Shown here piece after piece: positions 19,505-28,525 of a DNA stretch of 64,000 bases. Numbering within the stretch: position 1 is the stretch's first letter; each line of letters starts with the position of its first letter. The stretch comes from Odontocerum albicorne (lineage: Eukaryota; Arthropoda; Insecta; Trichoptera; Odontoceridae), in assembly GCA_949825065.1 (NCBI GenBank), contig OX463849.1:5952001-6016000 (forward strand). Reading direction: 5' to 3'. Both the position numbers and the translations under genes were made by a program. The notes under the pieces were generated by a model that searched no databases, was not told the origin of the DNA, and worked only from the letters and a program-made list of their open reading frames with translations.

Positions 19505-19655
19505 TAAAAATTTCCCCTCTTACTCTCCTTATGATGAGGTGAAAACCTTGTAACCAATAGGGTAGTGCCGTTATATAAATTGTAATCAACAGTGTAGTTA
19601 ACAAATTACGATTTCTTTAAACATCCACAGTGTTAATGCCTTAACTATTAACGTG
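19505..19655. mobile_element. TATCAAACAC-family relic (right arm and flank)
   Basis: The text ATGAGGTGAAAACCTTGTAA, AGGGTAGTGCCGTTATA and CAACAGTGT..ACAAATTACG matches a right arm. It is followed by CACAGTGTTAATGCCTTAAC, the inverse of the ATAGTTAAGGCATTAACATT flank seen at 21060. So the family termini extend about 30-40 bp beyond the TATCAAACAC block. Confidence 0.6.
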
Positions 19656-19659
19656 TTCC

Positions 19660-19966
19660 TCGCGGGAAGCACAAACGCCTGTGATCTGATCTGTAGCATT
19701 CCTATGTGTATTTTACGTAATGTTTAGTTTATCTCCTTTATTTCATGAGTCTCCTTAAGAGTAATGACTATTATGTATTATCAGAAAATTACTTGAATGT
19801 CATGTTTACTTGGTGGTGTAATCAAATATCAGTGGTTCTAAACAAAATACGCGTTTAAACTTAGAAATTAAAAAACGCCGAAATTGTGCCGCGCACAGGA
19901 TTCGTGAAATTTGATTTTTAACGCGGTGTACAGGTTAAAAAATAAAACCGTTCAAGTCTGGTAAAC
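19660..19966. other. unassigned stretch
   Basis: No supported feature in this ~300-base interval. Confidence 0.4.
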
Positions 19967-19968
19967 AA

Positions 19969-20092
19969 GTTTTTTTTTTAACCTGGTGAGTTTATTGCCA
20001 TGTGGTAGTCTCTTCCAACCAACCAGAAAGATGTTTTTATAGGCCCTAAGTGTTAACCAGACTGGAATCTTATTTAAAAATATCTGGAAAAA
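19969..20092 (-). mobile_element. SINE body and tail, 5'-truncated
   Basis: The minus strand carries the SINE body (AGTCTGGTTAACACTTAGGG, then CCTATAAAAACATC), the shared LINE/SINE tail (CTGGTTGGTTGGAAGAGACT, then ACCACATGGCAATAAACTCA) and a poly(A). It is nearly identical to the body of the copy at 9748-9945 but lacks the tRNA-like head. Confidence 0.8.
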
Positions 20093-20149
20093 AATCAAGT
20101 TCACCTGGTAACAAAAATCGCATTCGCCGAGTACATTCATCACGCCATT

Positions 20150-20440
20150 TCGTCGTCGTGGTAGGCAAAGAGGAGAGAGTGCCATACTTTCTTATTTTGA
20201 CACATATCCTTAGCCTCTTATTTATTCATTTAACACCTTCTCATACAACATATATGATTTCTCTGACTTACGTTTTCTTCCATCAGAATACCATTCACTT
20301 GATCGACTCATACTTGCATTGGTCTACCTCTCACAGGGCTTTTACTTAAATTGATATTTATATCTGTTTTGTTAGTCTTTCTTCATTTATTTGTTCTACA
20401 CGTCCCAACCCTCTTAGCGTGCTCTTTTTCATCGATTACA
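20150..20440 (-). pseudogene. non-LTR reverse transcriptase C-terminus, relic
   Basis: On the minus strand, frames give TLRGLGRVEQINEERLTKQI, then RGRPMQV, VDQVNGILMEE, and later WHSLLFAYHD. This is the WFGHV/EERLTKQIY family also at 3400-3630. It lies directly beside the SINE tail copy. Confidence 0.65.
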
Positions 20441-20455
20441 TATGCGATTGGTATT

Positions 20456-20507
20456 GGTATTGCCAACACGCACAATTCAGTTCATCATTGTGCGTGTTGG
20501 CAATACC
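20456..20507. repeat. perfect 20-bp hairpin, 12-base loop
   Basis: GGTATTGCCAACACGCACAA at 20456-20475 is followed by a 12-base loop and its exact reverse complement at 20488-20507. Neighbouring sequence repeats ATTGGTATTGG just upstream. Confidence 0.95.
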
Positions 20508-20574
20508 ACCACACATAAAGTCGCAACAACAACACACACTATTATTACCAAACAAAAAAAAACTAGACTCGGAT

Positions 20575-20665
20575 CCTTTTTTTGGTTACCATCAAGAATC
20601 AAACTCAAAACCTCCGAGTGCAAGTTCAACACTTTACCAACTAAACAGCGTTGGTCTTCACCAGT
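20575..20665 (-). mobile_element. tRNA-like SINE head, second type
   Basis: The minus strand has CTGTTTAGTTGGTAAAGTGT (A-box-like), TGAACTTGCACTCGGAGG (anticodon-arm-like) and TTTTGAGTTTGATTCTTG (degenerate B box) at tRNA spacing. Poly-purine sequence and AAAAAAAGGATCC follow. The body differs from the SINE at 9748-9945, so this is a separate tRNA-derived element or a tRNA pseudogene. Confidence 0.5.
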
Positions 20666-20679
20666 GATACACCAGAATT

Positions 20680-21055
20680 CAAAAATATTTTTTAATGTAA
20701 ATTAAGAAAGAGCATTACTTAACAAAAAATGTGCGTCTAATATTAGTTATATAATTGGCATTTGAAAAGTTTATACTAATATATTTTTTAAATTTAAATT
20801 AGTGAAATATTTATCCATCATTAGTATAATGAAAAAAGGAATGAAGTGTGAACAAATGGGATAAATAATGGCATTATTTAGGAATTTGGTAATAAAAAAC
20901 GAGTGAACTTGATTGGTAGGTTTGTGAGATTGATGAAATACAAGAAAAATTAGCTTGAACCAAATAAATGAAATTTCTAAATAGGAAAGATCATTAGTCA
21001 GAAAAACGAAGTCACTGTATGAGCTGTATGGATATTGATAAGGCTATAAATATGT
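20680..21055. other. AT-rich stretch, nothing recognised
   Basis: No supported feature; weak RT-relic character near 20880-21010 (short K-rich frames) could not be confirmed. Confidence 0.4.
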
Positions 21056-21590
21056 ATTATTTATAGTTAAGGCATTAACATTGTGGAGGTTTGATGACAT
21101 TGTAATTTATTTTATCAAACACTGTTTATTCCACTTTTTGTAACGGTATAACCCTACCGGTTTCAAGGCTTTCACCTCATCTGCAAGGGATCACAAACAA
21201 GACTGAATTATGTTTGAACTCGTACTGAGATACACGTTTCTAACGATTAACGTTCGGGTTGATGACTAGGGGGAAAGGAAGGGATGAGACGATCTCGGCC
21301 AGCAGCGGGGAGATGTTTGGTATATATGTGTTTACCAGATGTTCACCTCGATGTCCTGACTTAGAAATTTCTAGGGTCTCCAATTTGTCAAAATTATTTA
21401 TCTCCCTTCCCCCCAGTCCTTAATTCGAATGTTAATCGTTAGAAGCGTGTATCTCGGTACCAGTGCAAACAGAATTCAGTCATATTTGTGCTCCCCTGAA
21501 GATGAGGTGAAAGCCTTGAAACCGGTAGGGTTATACCATTACAACAAAGTGGAATAAACAGTGTTTGATAAAAGAAATTACAATGCTTTA
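21056..21590. mobile_element. foldback-type MITE, TATCAAACAC family (long copy)
   Basis: Arms of well over 150 bp face each other. The left arm has TTTATCAAACACTGTTTATT, GTAACGGTATAACCCTACCG, GATACACGTTTCTAACGATT and AACGTTCG; the right arm has the inverses, including AATGTTAATCGTTAGAAGCG, CCGGTAGGGTTATACCATTA and GGAATAAACAGTGTTTGATA. The unpaired centre of ~100 bases has no ORF. This is the most complete member of the family. Confidence 0.85.
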
Positions 21591-21594
21591 AATA

Positions 21595-22075
21595 TATTTT
21601 GCGATTTAAAAATATGTCAGTTCAACAGTGAAAAATGTTTTTTGATATGTATAATTAAAATTTCTAAGCGTGATGAGTGATATGAGGTTATTTTCTTATA
21701 TCTTTAAGCTGCTGACGGGAGCTACCCCTAATCCTACTTTGTAGGAAAAAAAAAAGCCTCGGATAATGACATCTTCGAAAAATTTAAAAAAAAAAACTTT
21801 TTGAGCTCTCTTAGAAATGGAAGTTAATTGTTTCCGTTTAATTAAAATATCTTGTTTATTATGTTCTTGCCGTTGTCTCGTTAAGCTTTGAATGTAAAAA
21901 AAATCTTGTAACAATGTATAATTTCTGTTTATAAAGATAAATAAATAAAAAAATATTACGGTGCAAGTGAAATTATGATGGATTCGATTTCAAAATGGTA
22001 AAAATGAGATAATATAAAAAATATATTACATCTGTATTTTAAATGCATGGAAAAAGAATGTAAAAAAATTGTGAC
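21595..22075. other. AT-rich stretch, nothing recognised
   Basis: No supported feature. Confidence 0.45.
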
Positions 22076-22079
22076 ATTC

Positions 22080-22710
22080 GGAAAGAATACGGATTTAAAG
22101 GAGATGCAGTGCTTTATATAAGGAAATTAGCCTTAACTTGATTTAACCACGTATGTACTCGTAGATTGAATGATGAAATATTTACAAAAATAATCTATTC
22201 AAGTAGTATAGAAGGTAAGAAAAGTTTTGGAAAGAATACGGATTTAAAGGAGATGCAGTGCTTTATATAAGGAAATTAGCATTAATTTGGTTTAACCACG
22301 CATGTACTCGTAGATTGAATGATGAAATATTTACAAAAATAATCTATTCAAGGTAAGAAAAGTTTCGGAAAGAATACGGATTTAAAGGACATGCAGTGCT
22401 TTATATAAGGAAATTAGCATTAACTTGGTTTAACCACGTATGTACTCGTAGATTGAATGATGAAATATTTACAAAAATAATCTATTCAAGTAGTATAGAA
22501 GTTAAGAGACGTTTGGAAAGACGTAAAAAATGAGGCTCGACCAATGAGGTTAATTATTAAACAGGGAAAAGTGAAAAACCTTTATAATAAGAGAGTATGT
22601 TTAAAGCGGTGTATAGACGTGCTTTAAGCAAAATATTCGTGCCAAGAGAGAATGGAAGAAAAGCTTTGCCCTCTGCTTACTTCAATAGGGACATGTGCGC
22701 GAGGAAAATA
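22080..22710 (+). pseudogene. RT C-terminal relic containing a tandem triplication
   Basis: The reading LTWFNHVCTRRLNDEIFTKI, then IYSSSIE, then a K/R-rich region, then RALSKIFV and ALPSAYF follows the plan of the WFGHV/EERLTKQIY relics. A block beginning GGAAAGAATACGGATTTAAA repeats three times, at 22080, 22229 and 22367 (periods 149 and 138; the second unit lacks an 11-base segment). The third unit runs into the downstream RT tail at about 22510. Confidence 0.65.
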
Positions 22711-22769
22711 TGCATGTTAAACAATTAAATGCATACAGCGGAAGTTTTTAAGATTTATAAATTTTAATC

Positions 22770-23314
22770 TATACTTCAGAAAGTCTAGGATGAACCGTGC
22801 GACGTTTGTCACAAAGGGATGGGGTAAAATCGTTTTTTTTTTTACAAATCGAATAGTTTTTTTTATAAATCGAACAATTGTTTTTCTCTAATTTTCATTA
22901 TACTGACTTTCTAATGTATTGTATGATTTGTATGTATCTTTAAATAGGCCAAGATCCACTATGAATTAATACTAATTACTAACATTTAATTAAAATCGAT
23001 TTTCGAAATTCCAATTATCGAATACCCCATCCCTAGCCAATGCAGACTAACGTAGTGACTTTTGACAAACGTCACCAAATATTATTTGATTCTAACAAAC
23101 TGCCACATTTTTGCTAATTTGTAACCAGATGTATTAATTTGTCATTATTGTTAGTTTTATGTAACGTATTTACCTAAATAACTTGCTATTTATTAGAATC
23201 GAGGCTTATATTTAAGTTGATAAAATAATTAAAATTACTGAACATCGTTACAAGGTTGTATTGGGGCAAATTTGTGAGCTGTCATACGGTTCATCCTAGG
23301 TTTTCCGAACTATA
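22770..23314. mobile_element. MITE, TATAGTTCGG family (copy 2)
   Basis: The outer ends TATACTTCAGAAAGTCTAGG and CCTAGGTTTTCCGAACTATA are inverted. The right ~160 bases match copy 1 (17999-18217), including TTTACCTAAATAACTTGCTA and AATTTGTGAGCTGTCA. The left part carries ~330 bp not present in copy 1. Both copies end the inner arm with a GGATGA(A/G)(T)CC-type block. Confidence 0.75.
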
Positions 23315-23419
23315 CATACTTAAAAAAATTGTTTGACTATAATCAATTTTGGGAGTGGTGAGTCTTGCGCCTTATCAGAGAGATGATTTGTTTCCCTTAA
23401 AACATTATTCAGGATTACC

Positions 23420-23770
23420 AGCTCGTATTTCAATAGTCCGAAACAAACTCTGATTGTCATATTTGTTACACGTTCCTTGTTGGCCCACCCGTCAAAATAT
23501 TTTGTTCCAAAATGAAGTTATTGCAAACAGATTATTTGTATAAATTATACATAACAAAACTGTGCAGATTGGGCAACCTCTATTGCCATTTTTAGGATTT
23601 TCATGTAACTTTGACCACTTACCTACATAAGTAAAGTGAATAAATTGTCCTTGCCGAGATGAATTTATTGGACAAATACGTTGTTTGCTTTATTATGTTG
23701 TTTATGTTACATATTTTTGTCTTTTATATAACATTGCTGGCATGTCAATGTTAAATTTTATTTGTTACTG
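23420..23770 (+). repeat. dispersed repeat, unclassified (copy 2 of 2)
   Basis: Homologous to 4850-5175 in the same orientation, with block-wise identity interrupted by indels. No ends could be defined. Confidence 0.55.
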
Positions 23771-24816
23771 TTTTTTTGATATTTTGTATCAATAATACCA
23801 TTTGAACGTTGAAAGAAAACACAATAATAATTTGAAAAAAAAAAGCGAGAATCAAACACAAATCATGAATTGTGAAATAAAAGTGATGTTTTATTAAGAA
23901 ACCAATGTAATTCAATATTGCAATTGAGCTTTTGTTGAGCGGACCCAGCCTCACAAAAAAGGTTACGAGGCGTTGAGATAAAGCACACTTCTTCAAAACC
24001 ATTTTCACAAGTTGGAATATTTCAAAGTAATAAGATACGGGAATGGTGTGCAATTCTACTGTAGGTAACACAAGATGTACCCTGCGAAAACTTGTTTATC
24101 GAAAACAAGCAATATTTGCAGTCTGCTTGCAATGTTGTTCTTATAGCAGATAGCGCAAAACTTTACGCTATAATATTTACCGAGTTAAGCTTTGTTTTTG
24201 TCTAAGTTGTTAATCGTTGGTTGTATGGCATATTGTGTATGGAATTCGTAGCCAAATAATGTGTTTGAAAGTCTACAGCGATAATAATCCTCAACAGTAT
24301 TTTAATTGGTTGTCCAGAAAAAAACAAATTAAAAATGCACCAAATGCTCGTAGACGGTGGTTTACGATATTTTCTGTATGTCAGAAATATGTCGTAAAAC
24401 ACTAGTTATTCTTGATCAAAGTTTTGATTCGATCGTCATCAGTGGTTCCAGAGTGGAGATTATCTTTATCACCATAACGATTTTTTAAACTACATTCGAC
24501 ACACACGGTCGCTGACTGTACAATCATGATCATTCATTAATTTTCATGTCCGGATCATCAACTATGTAATATGTTTCCAGTGGAGTCAACAGAGATCGCC
24601 CTATTATTCGCAACAATCAGGTCCTGACCAAAGCATATATAGTCCCGATGTTCGGACAATCTAGCATGTGTCGGGAGTCTTGTTTATCCCCACAGTCAAA
24701 TTAAGTGGTACTTTCATGGTATGCTGCGAAAATAAATTTATGAACCAAATAAATGCGTACACTGTATGTCTAGCATCAGAATTTTAGTTGAAAAATATTA
24801 TATAAATGTAAGCTAA
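23771..24816. other. AT-rich stretch, nothing recognised
   Basis: Short open frames on both strands overlap (24202-24405) and have no recognisable homology. Confidence 0.45.
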
Positions 24817-24871
24817 GAGTATATCTTACGTATCTAAATAAGCGATATATTTAGATACGTAAGATATACTC
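24817..24871. repeat. perfect 24-bp hairpin, 7-base loop
   Basis: The 24 bases at 24817-24840 (starting GAGTATATCTTACG) are exactly complementary to 24848-24871, separated by AGCGATA. There is no mismatch in the stem. Confidence 0.95.
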
Positions 24872-25084
24872 GTATGGCATTTGCCTTCAATTATGTTACT
24901 GCAAATTCTCAGGTACTGAGATCATATTATCAGATGGCAAAATAATACTTGTGATGCTGATGAGGGAAAAAAGAAAGGTCCCGATTATGGGACAAACCAT
25001 CATCCCGCCATCGGGATCCATATAGAACTGGTGAAAAATGGAGACCTGTAAGTTTTTCTACATTGCAGTTAATGCACTCTTAAG

Positions 25085-25335
25085 ATAAACCTAAGATCAC
25101 AATTGCTTTATAAAGAACATATTTATTAATGAAGAAGACAAATTGAATGAATGTGCTAACAATCTGCATTGAGAAGGAATCTTGGGAAAAAGAAGACAAG
25201 AACGTATATTAGAACAGAGTGAATGAAATGTTGGAAGAAGATTATAATTGATGTAACGAGTAAGATTAACATTTGGAACTCTATGACTGTTGAAGGAAAA
25301 AAGTAAGACGTGAACAGTTCGGTGTTTTGTCTTCA
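25085..25335 (+). pseudogene. weak RT C-terminal relic
   Basis: One frame reads NEDKLNECANNLH, stop, EGILGKRRQERILEQSE, NVGRRL and later RCFVFTDY. This is positionally similar to the EERLTKQIY-SNV-GRRGRGRPR-VLSAYP plan of the other relics. Similarity is weak and could be chance. Confidence 0.35.
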
Positions 25336-25339
25336 CTGA

Positions 25340-25890
25340 CTATCATATCTAAAAGATAGCGTTATGGTATAAGGTAGATTTTGATAAGAATACTACCCGT
25401 TGTATAGGGTCTCATGTGTTAACTTCCAGAAAATTTCAATGTGTTTTCTTCGATCATGACCAGGAGACTTCGAGACTATCCTGCGTTAAAATGTTTATAT
25501 ATAAATTAAATTATTGGCTTTGTAGGGAATACCGTCGTCCCTGAATATTGTCAACACGCACGGTCAACGACCGACGAACCAACCTTCGCACATGTCCAAA
25601 GGTCGCATAACACTGGACCATTCATTGCTGTTTACTATTCATTGATTGTTCACTCTCACTTTCCGCATTCCTAATCGACGTATTTTATTGTAAATACCAA
25701 ACAATCAAAATCATCACGACGTTCCACTAGAACATATCGCTAAAGCTTATTATGAAATATTTACAATGACAAGCAATTTGTTGCAGAAAAACAACAAGAG
25801 TATCTACAGGGTTCCACAAAATAAGAAATATCCTTTTTTTCACTCACATGTGAAATCTACATTTTTATATAAATAAACTAATTTTATATA
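25340..25890. other. unassigned stretch
   Basis: The part 25540-25740 is less AT-rich and contains ACACGCACGGTCAACGACCG; no gene or repeat is supported. Confidence 0.4.
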
Positions 25891-25892
25891 TT

Positions 25893-26015
25893 ATTTATAG
25901 TTAAGGCATTATTAAAATTGTATAGGTTTAAAGACTTTGTAATTTGTTTTTGTCAAACACGGTTTATTCTACTTTTTGGAATAAACAGTGTTTGATAAAA
26001 ACAAATTACAAACTA
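25893..26015. mobile_element. minimal TATCAAACAC-family copy
   Basis: The left flank ATAGTTAAGGCATTA is followed by TTTGTAATTTGTTTTTGTCA, AACACGGTTTATTCTACTTT and TTG. The right arm GAATAAACAGTGTTTGATAA and AAACAAATTACAA follows at once. The two arms meet with nearly no centre, giving a ~45-bp stem. Confidence 0.75.
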
Positions 26016-26180
26016 ATTATAATTTTAAAAATCATTAATTTTATAACGAGGTTTTGAGGCATATATGTTAAGTTGATATTAATAAATAGTCAAGATTATC
26101 GGTTACCATGAGAAGATCAAAAGTAAGATTTCTTTATTTTTTTTATTTCTCTTATTGAATTATTTCTTCTGTTACATCTA

Positions 26181-26365
26181 AAACCTCTGTGATGTGGTCT
26201 GTAAGCCATCTCTTTCTTTCGACCAAAGGGTTAAATATTCGATTGTCGTTGTAACCCAAAACTTAAACCTCTGTGATGTGGTCGGTAGGCTATCTCTTTC
26301 TTTGGACCCGAGGGTTATATATTCGATTGCCGTTGTACCCCTGAATTTAAAAAAAAAGGTTTCAG
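26181..26365 (+). repeat. 84-bp tandem dimer, tRNA-like
   Basis: CCTCTGTGATGTGGTC at 26184 recurs at 26268 with the following ~80 bases similar. Each unit contains GTGGTCNGTA(A/G)GC (A-box-like) and a TATTCGATTG(T/C)CG block (B-box-like) about 45 bases later. The second unit is followed by an A-run. This is the layout of a dimeric tRNA-derived SINE, but the boxes are degenerate. Confidence 0.45.
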
Positions 26366-26379
26366 TCTGGTTTATATTT

Positions 26380-27232
26380 TAAGTCTCTTTAATATCGCTT
26401 ATCAATAATAAGTAAGTAATAATGTGAAATCAGACAAACAAAATTGGCATATATTGACTAAATTTGATAGTTTTTTTTATAAGGAGACGAAAATGCACAA
26501 AAAATATTCAACTCGAAAAATAACTTTTTTTTTGGTATTTGAGATTTATTAATATTGCTTATCAATATAAAGAAAGTAGAACTATGAAATCAGACACTAA
26601 AAAAATGGCATATATTGACTAAACTTGATAGTTTTTTTCTATTGAGACAAAATGCACAAAAAGTATTCAACTCACAAAACACTTCTTTTTTGGTATTTAA
26701 GATTTATTAATATCGCTTATCAAAAATAAGTAAGTAATAATATGATGTCAGACAAAAAAAATGGCGTATATTGACTAAACTTGATAGTTTTTTATATTGA
26801 GACAAAAATGAACAAACAATATTCAACTCACAAAACACTTTTTTTTTTGGTATTTGAGATTTATTAATATCGCTTATCAATAATAAGTAAGTAGTAATAT
26901 GAAATCAGACAAAAAAAATTGACGAAACTTGATAGTTTCTTACATATTGAGACAAAAACATTCAACTCACAAAACACTTTTCTTTAGTTATTTGAGGGGT
27001 TTTAATATCGCTTATCAATAATAAGTAAGTATTAATATGAAATCAAACAAAAAAAAAATCCGAAACTTAATAGTTTCTAACATATTGAGGCGAAAATGCG
27101 CAAAAAATATTCAACTCACAAAACACTTTTCTTTAGTTATTTGAGGGTTTTTAATATCGCTTATCAATAATAAGTTAGTATTAATATGAAATCAAAAAAA
27201 AATAAATTACGAAACTTGATAGTTTCTAACAT
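26380..27232 (+). repeat. satellite array, divergent left edge
   Basis: About five and a half monomers start at ATCGCTTATC-type positions 26394, 26554, 26712, 26869, 27007 and 27156, i.e. spacings of 160, 158, 157, 138 and 149. They carry ATCAGACAAA, GGCATATATTGACTAAAC and TTTTTGGTATTTGAGATTTA, where the inner array has ATCAAACAAA, TTGACGAAAC and TTTTAGTTATTTGAGGG. Spacing and sequence drift toward the main type from left to right. Confidence 0.9.
27222..27232. repeat. 11-bp target duplication, left (GTTTCTAACAT)
   Basis: GTTTCTAACAT at 27222-27232 recurs at 28558-28568, bracketing the composite RTE insertion. Both copies are satellite sequence. Confidence 0.85.
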
Positions 27233-27364
27233 CTCTCTCCGTGGTTGCAGTCCTAAGACTGGTTTGCAGCAATTTCAACTCTTCTCTTCCATTCCCCCAT
27301 GTCCTGTGCCGCTCTTTTTAAATCTGTATATGTTGAGTTGTATATGTTGAGTTGGTGTCAATAT

Positions 27365-27968
27365 TGAAAGGGTAAAGCAGTTTAAGTACTTGGGCAGCAT
27401 CATCACTGAGAATCTGGACCCCGATATAGAAATTAAATGTAGAATAGAAGCAGCTCGTGCAGCTTTTAATAAAATGAAAAATCTTCTCTGCAACGATAAT
27501 ATAAATTTGAAGCTCAGACAAAGAATGATCAAGTGTTATGTGTGGTCAGTTTTGCTTTATGGTGTCGAGGCATGGACCCTCAAAGTTAATATCATTAACC
27601 GCTTGGAGGCTTTTGAAATGTGGATCCGCCGAAGGATGCTAAGAATATCCTGGACTGACATGATTAGCAACGTTGAAGTATTGCGTAGAGCAAATACACA
27701 GAGATAATTGTTCACAACAATCAAGCTCCGTAAGACTTCATATTTTGGCCACATAATGAGAGGTGAAAAGTATGCAATCCTACAACTTGTCATAAAGGGG
27801 AAGATTGAGGGTCGTAGAGGAGTTGGAAGAAGGCAGCACTCCTGGCTTCGGAACATTAGAGAATGGACCGGGATGAGAGGTGTGGAGGAGCTGTTCCGTG
27901 CTGCCCAGGACAGACAAGGTTTCTCCCAAGTGATCGTCAACGTCGGGGGGACCCGGCAGGACACATGA
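27365..27968 (+). pseudogene. RTE-like reverse transcriptase C-terminus, plus-strand piece
   Basis: The frame reads VKQFKYLGSIITENLDPDIE, then RIEAARAAFNKMKNLLC, LKLRQRMIKCYVWSVLLYGV, EAWTLK, LEAFEMWIRRRMLRISWTD. After one in-frame stop at about 27706 come KTSYFGHIMRGEKYAILQLV, GRRGVGRRQHSWLRNIREW and LFRAAQDRQ. This is the complete region downstream of the RT catalytic centre in a second RTE-like type. The stop and missing N-terminus make it non-functional. Confidence 0.85.
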
Positions 27969-27989
27969 AGAAGAAGAAGAAGATATGTT

Positions 27990-28525
27990 GAGCAGCGCAC
28001 GTCCACCAACAGGTCCTCCAGGTACTCTCGGCGTGGGCGTCCCCTAGAGTTTGTCCCCTCGGTCATACCCTCCATTATGGCATGCAAGAGGCCCTCTTGT
28101 CATATTATATGACCGATCCATCTTGCACGCCTTTTGGACAGGATCCTGAGCAGGTGCCTTCCTCCTTCGATTCGTTGGAGAACCTCTTCATTTGTGATGC
28201 GGTCTCTCCAGGAAATTCCTAATAGTCTTCTATAGGACCACATCTCAAAAGCCTCTAGTCTTCGTCTATTTCTTTTGGATAGGCACCATGTCTCGCAGCC
28301 GTACATCAAGATACTCCATACATAGGTCTTGATGAGGAGTATTCTCAGTTTTAGGTCTATATTATTTGATTCTATTATTTTCGACCTTTTATTAAATGCA
28401 AGTCTAGCCTGATGTATACGGCTGTCGACCTCGCTCTTGGACCGACCGTCCCATGTTATTTTGCTCCCGAGGTAGACAAACTCCTTGGTGTTCTTTAGTG
28501 GTTTACCCGACATCACTATTCTCAT
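27990..28525 (-). pseudogene. RTE-like reverse transcriptase C-terminus, minus-strand piece
   Basis: On the minus strand: MRIVMSGKPLKNTKEFVYLG, SKITWDGRSKSEVDSRIHQA, RLAFNKRSK, LKLRILLIKTYVWSILMYGC, ETWCLSKRNRRRLEAFEMWS, YRRLLGISWRDRITNEEVLQ, RRARWIGHI. Then one frame over come HAIMEGMTEGTNSRGRPRRE and YLEDLLVDVR. It is clearly related to, but not a recent copy of, the plus-strand piece next to it. It lacks a proper stop and 3' UTR and runs directly into the tail of its neighbour. Confidence 0.85.

Noticed and set aside
24990..25040. GTCCCGATTATGGGAC near-palindrome as an operator-like site
   Set aside because: It is short, occurs once and has no gene nearby.
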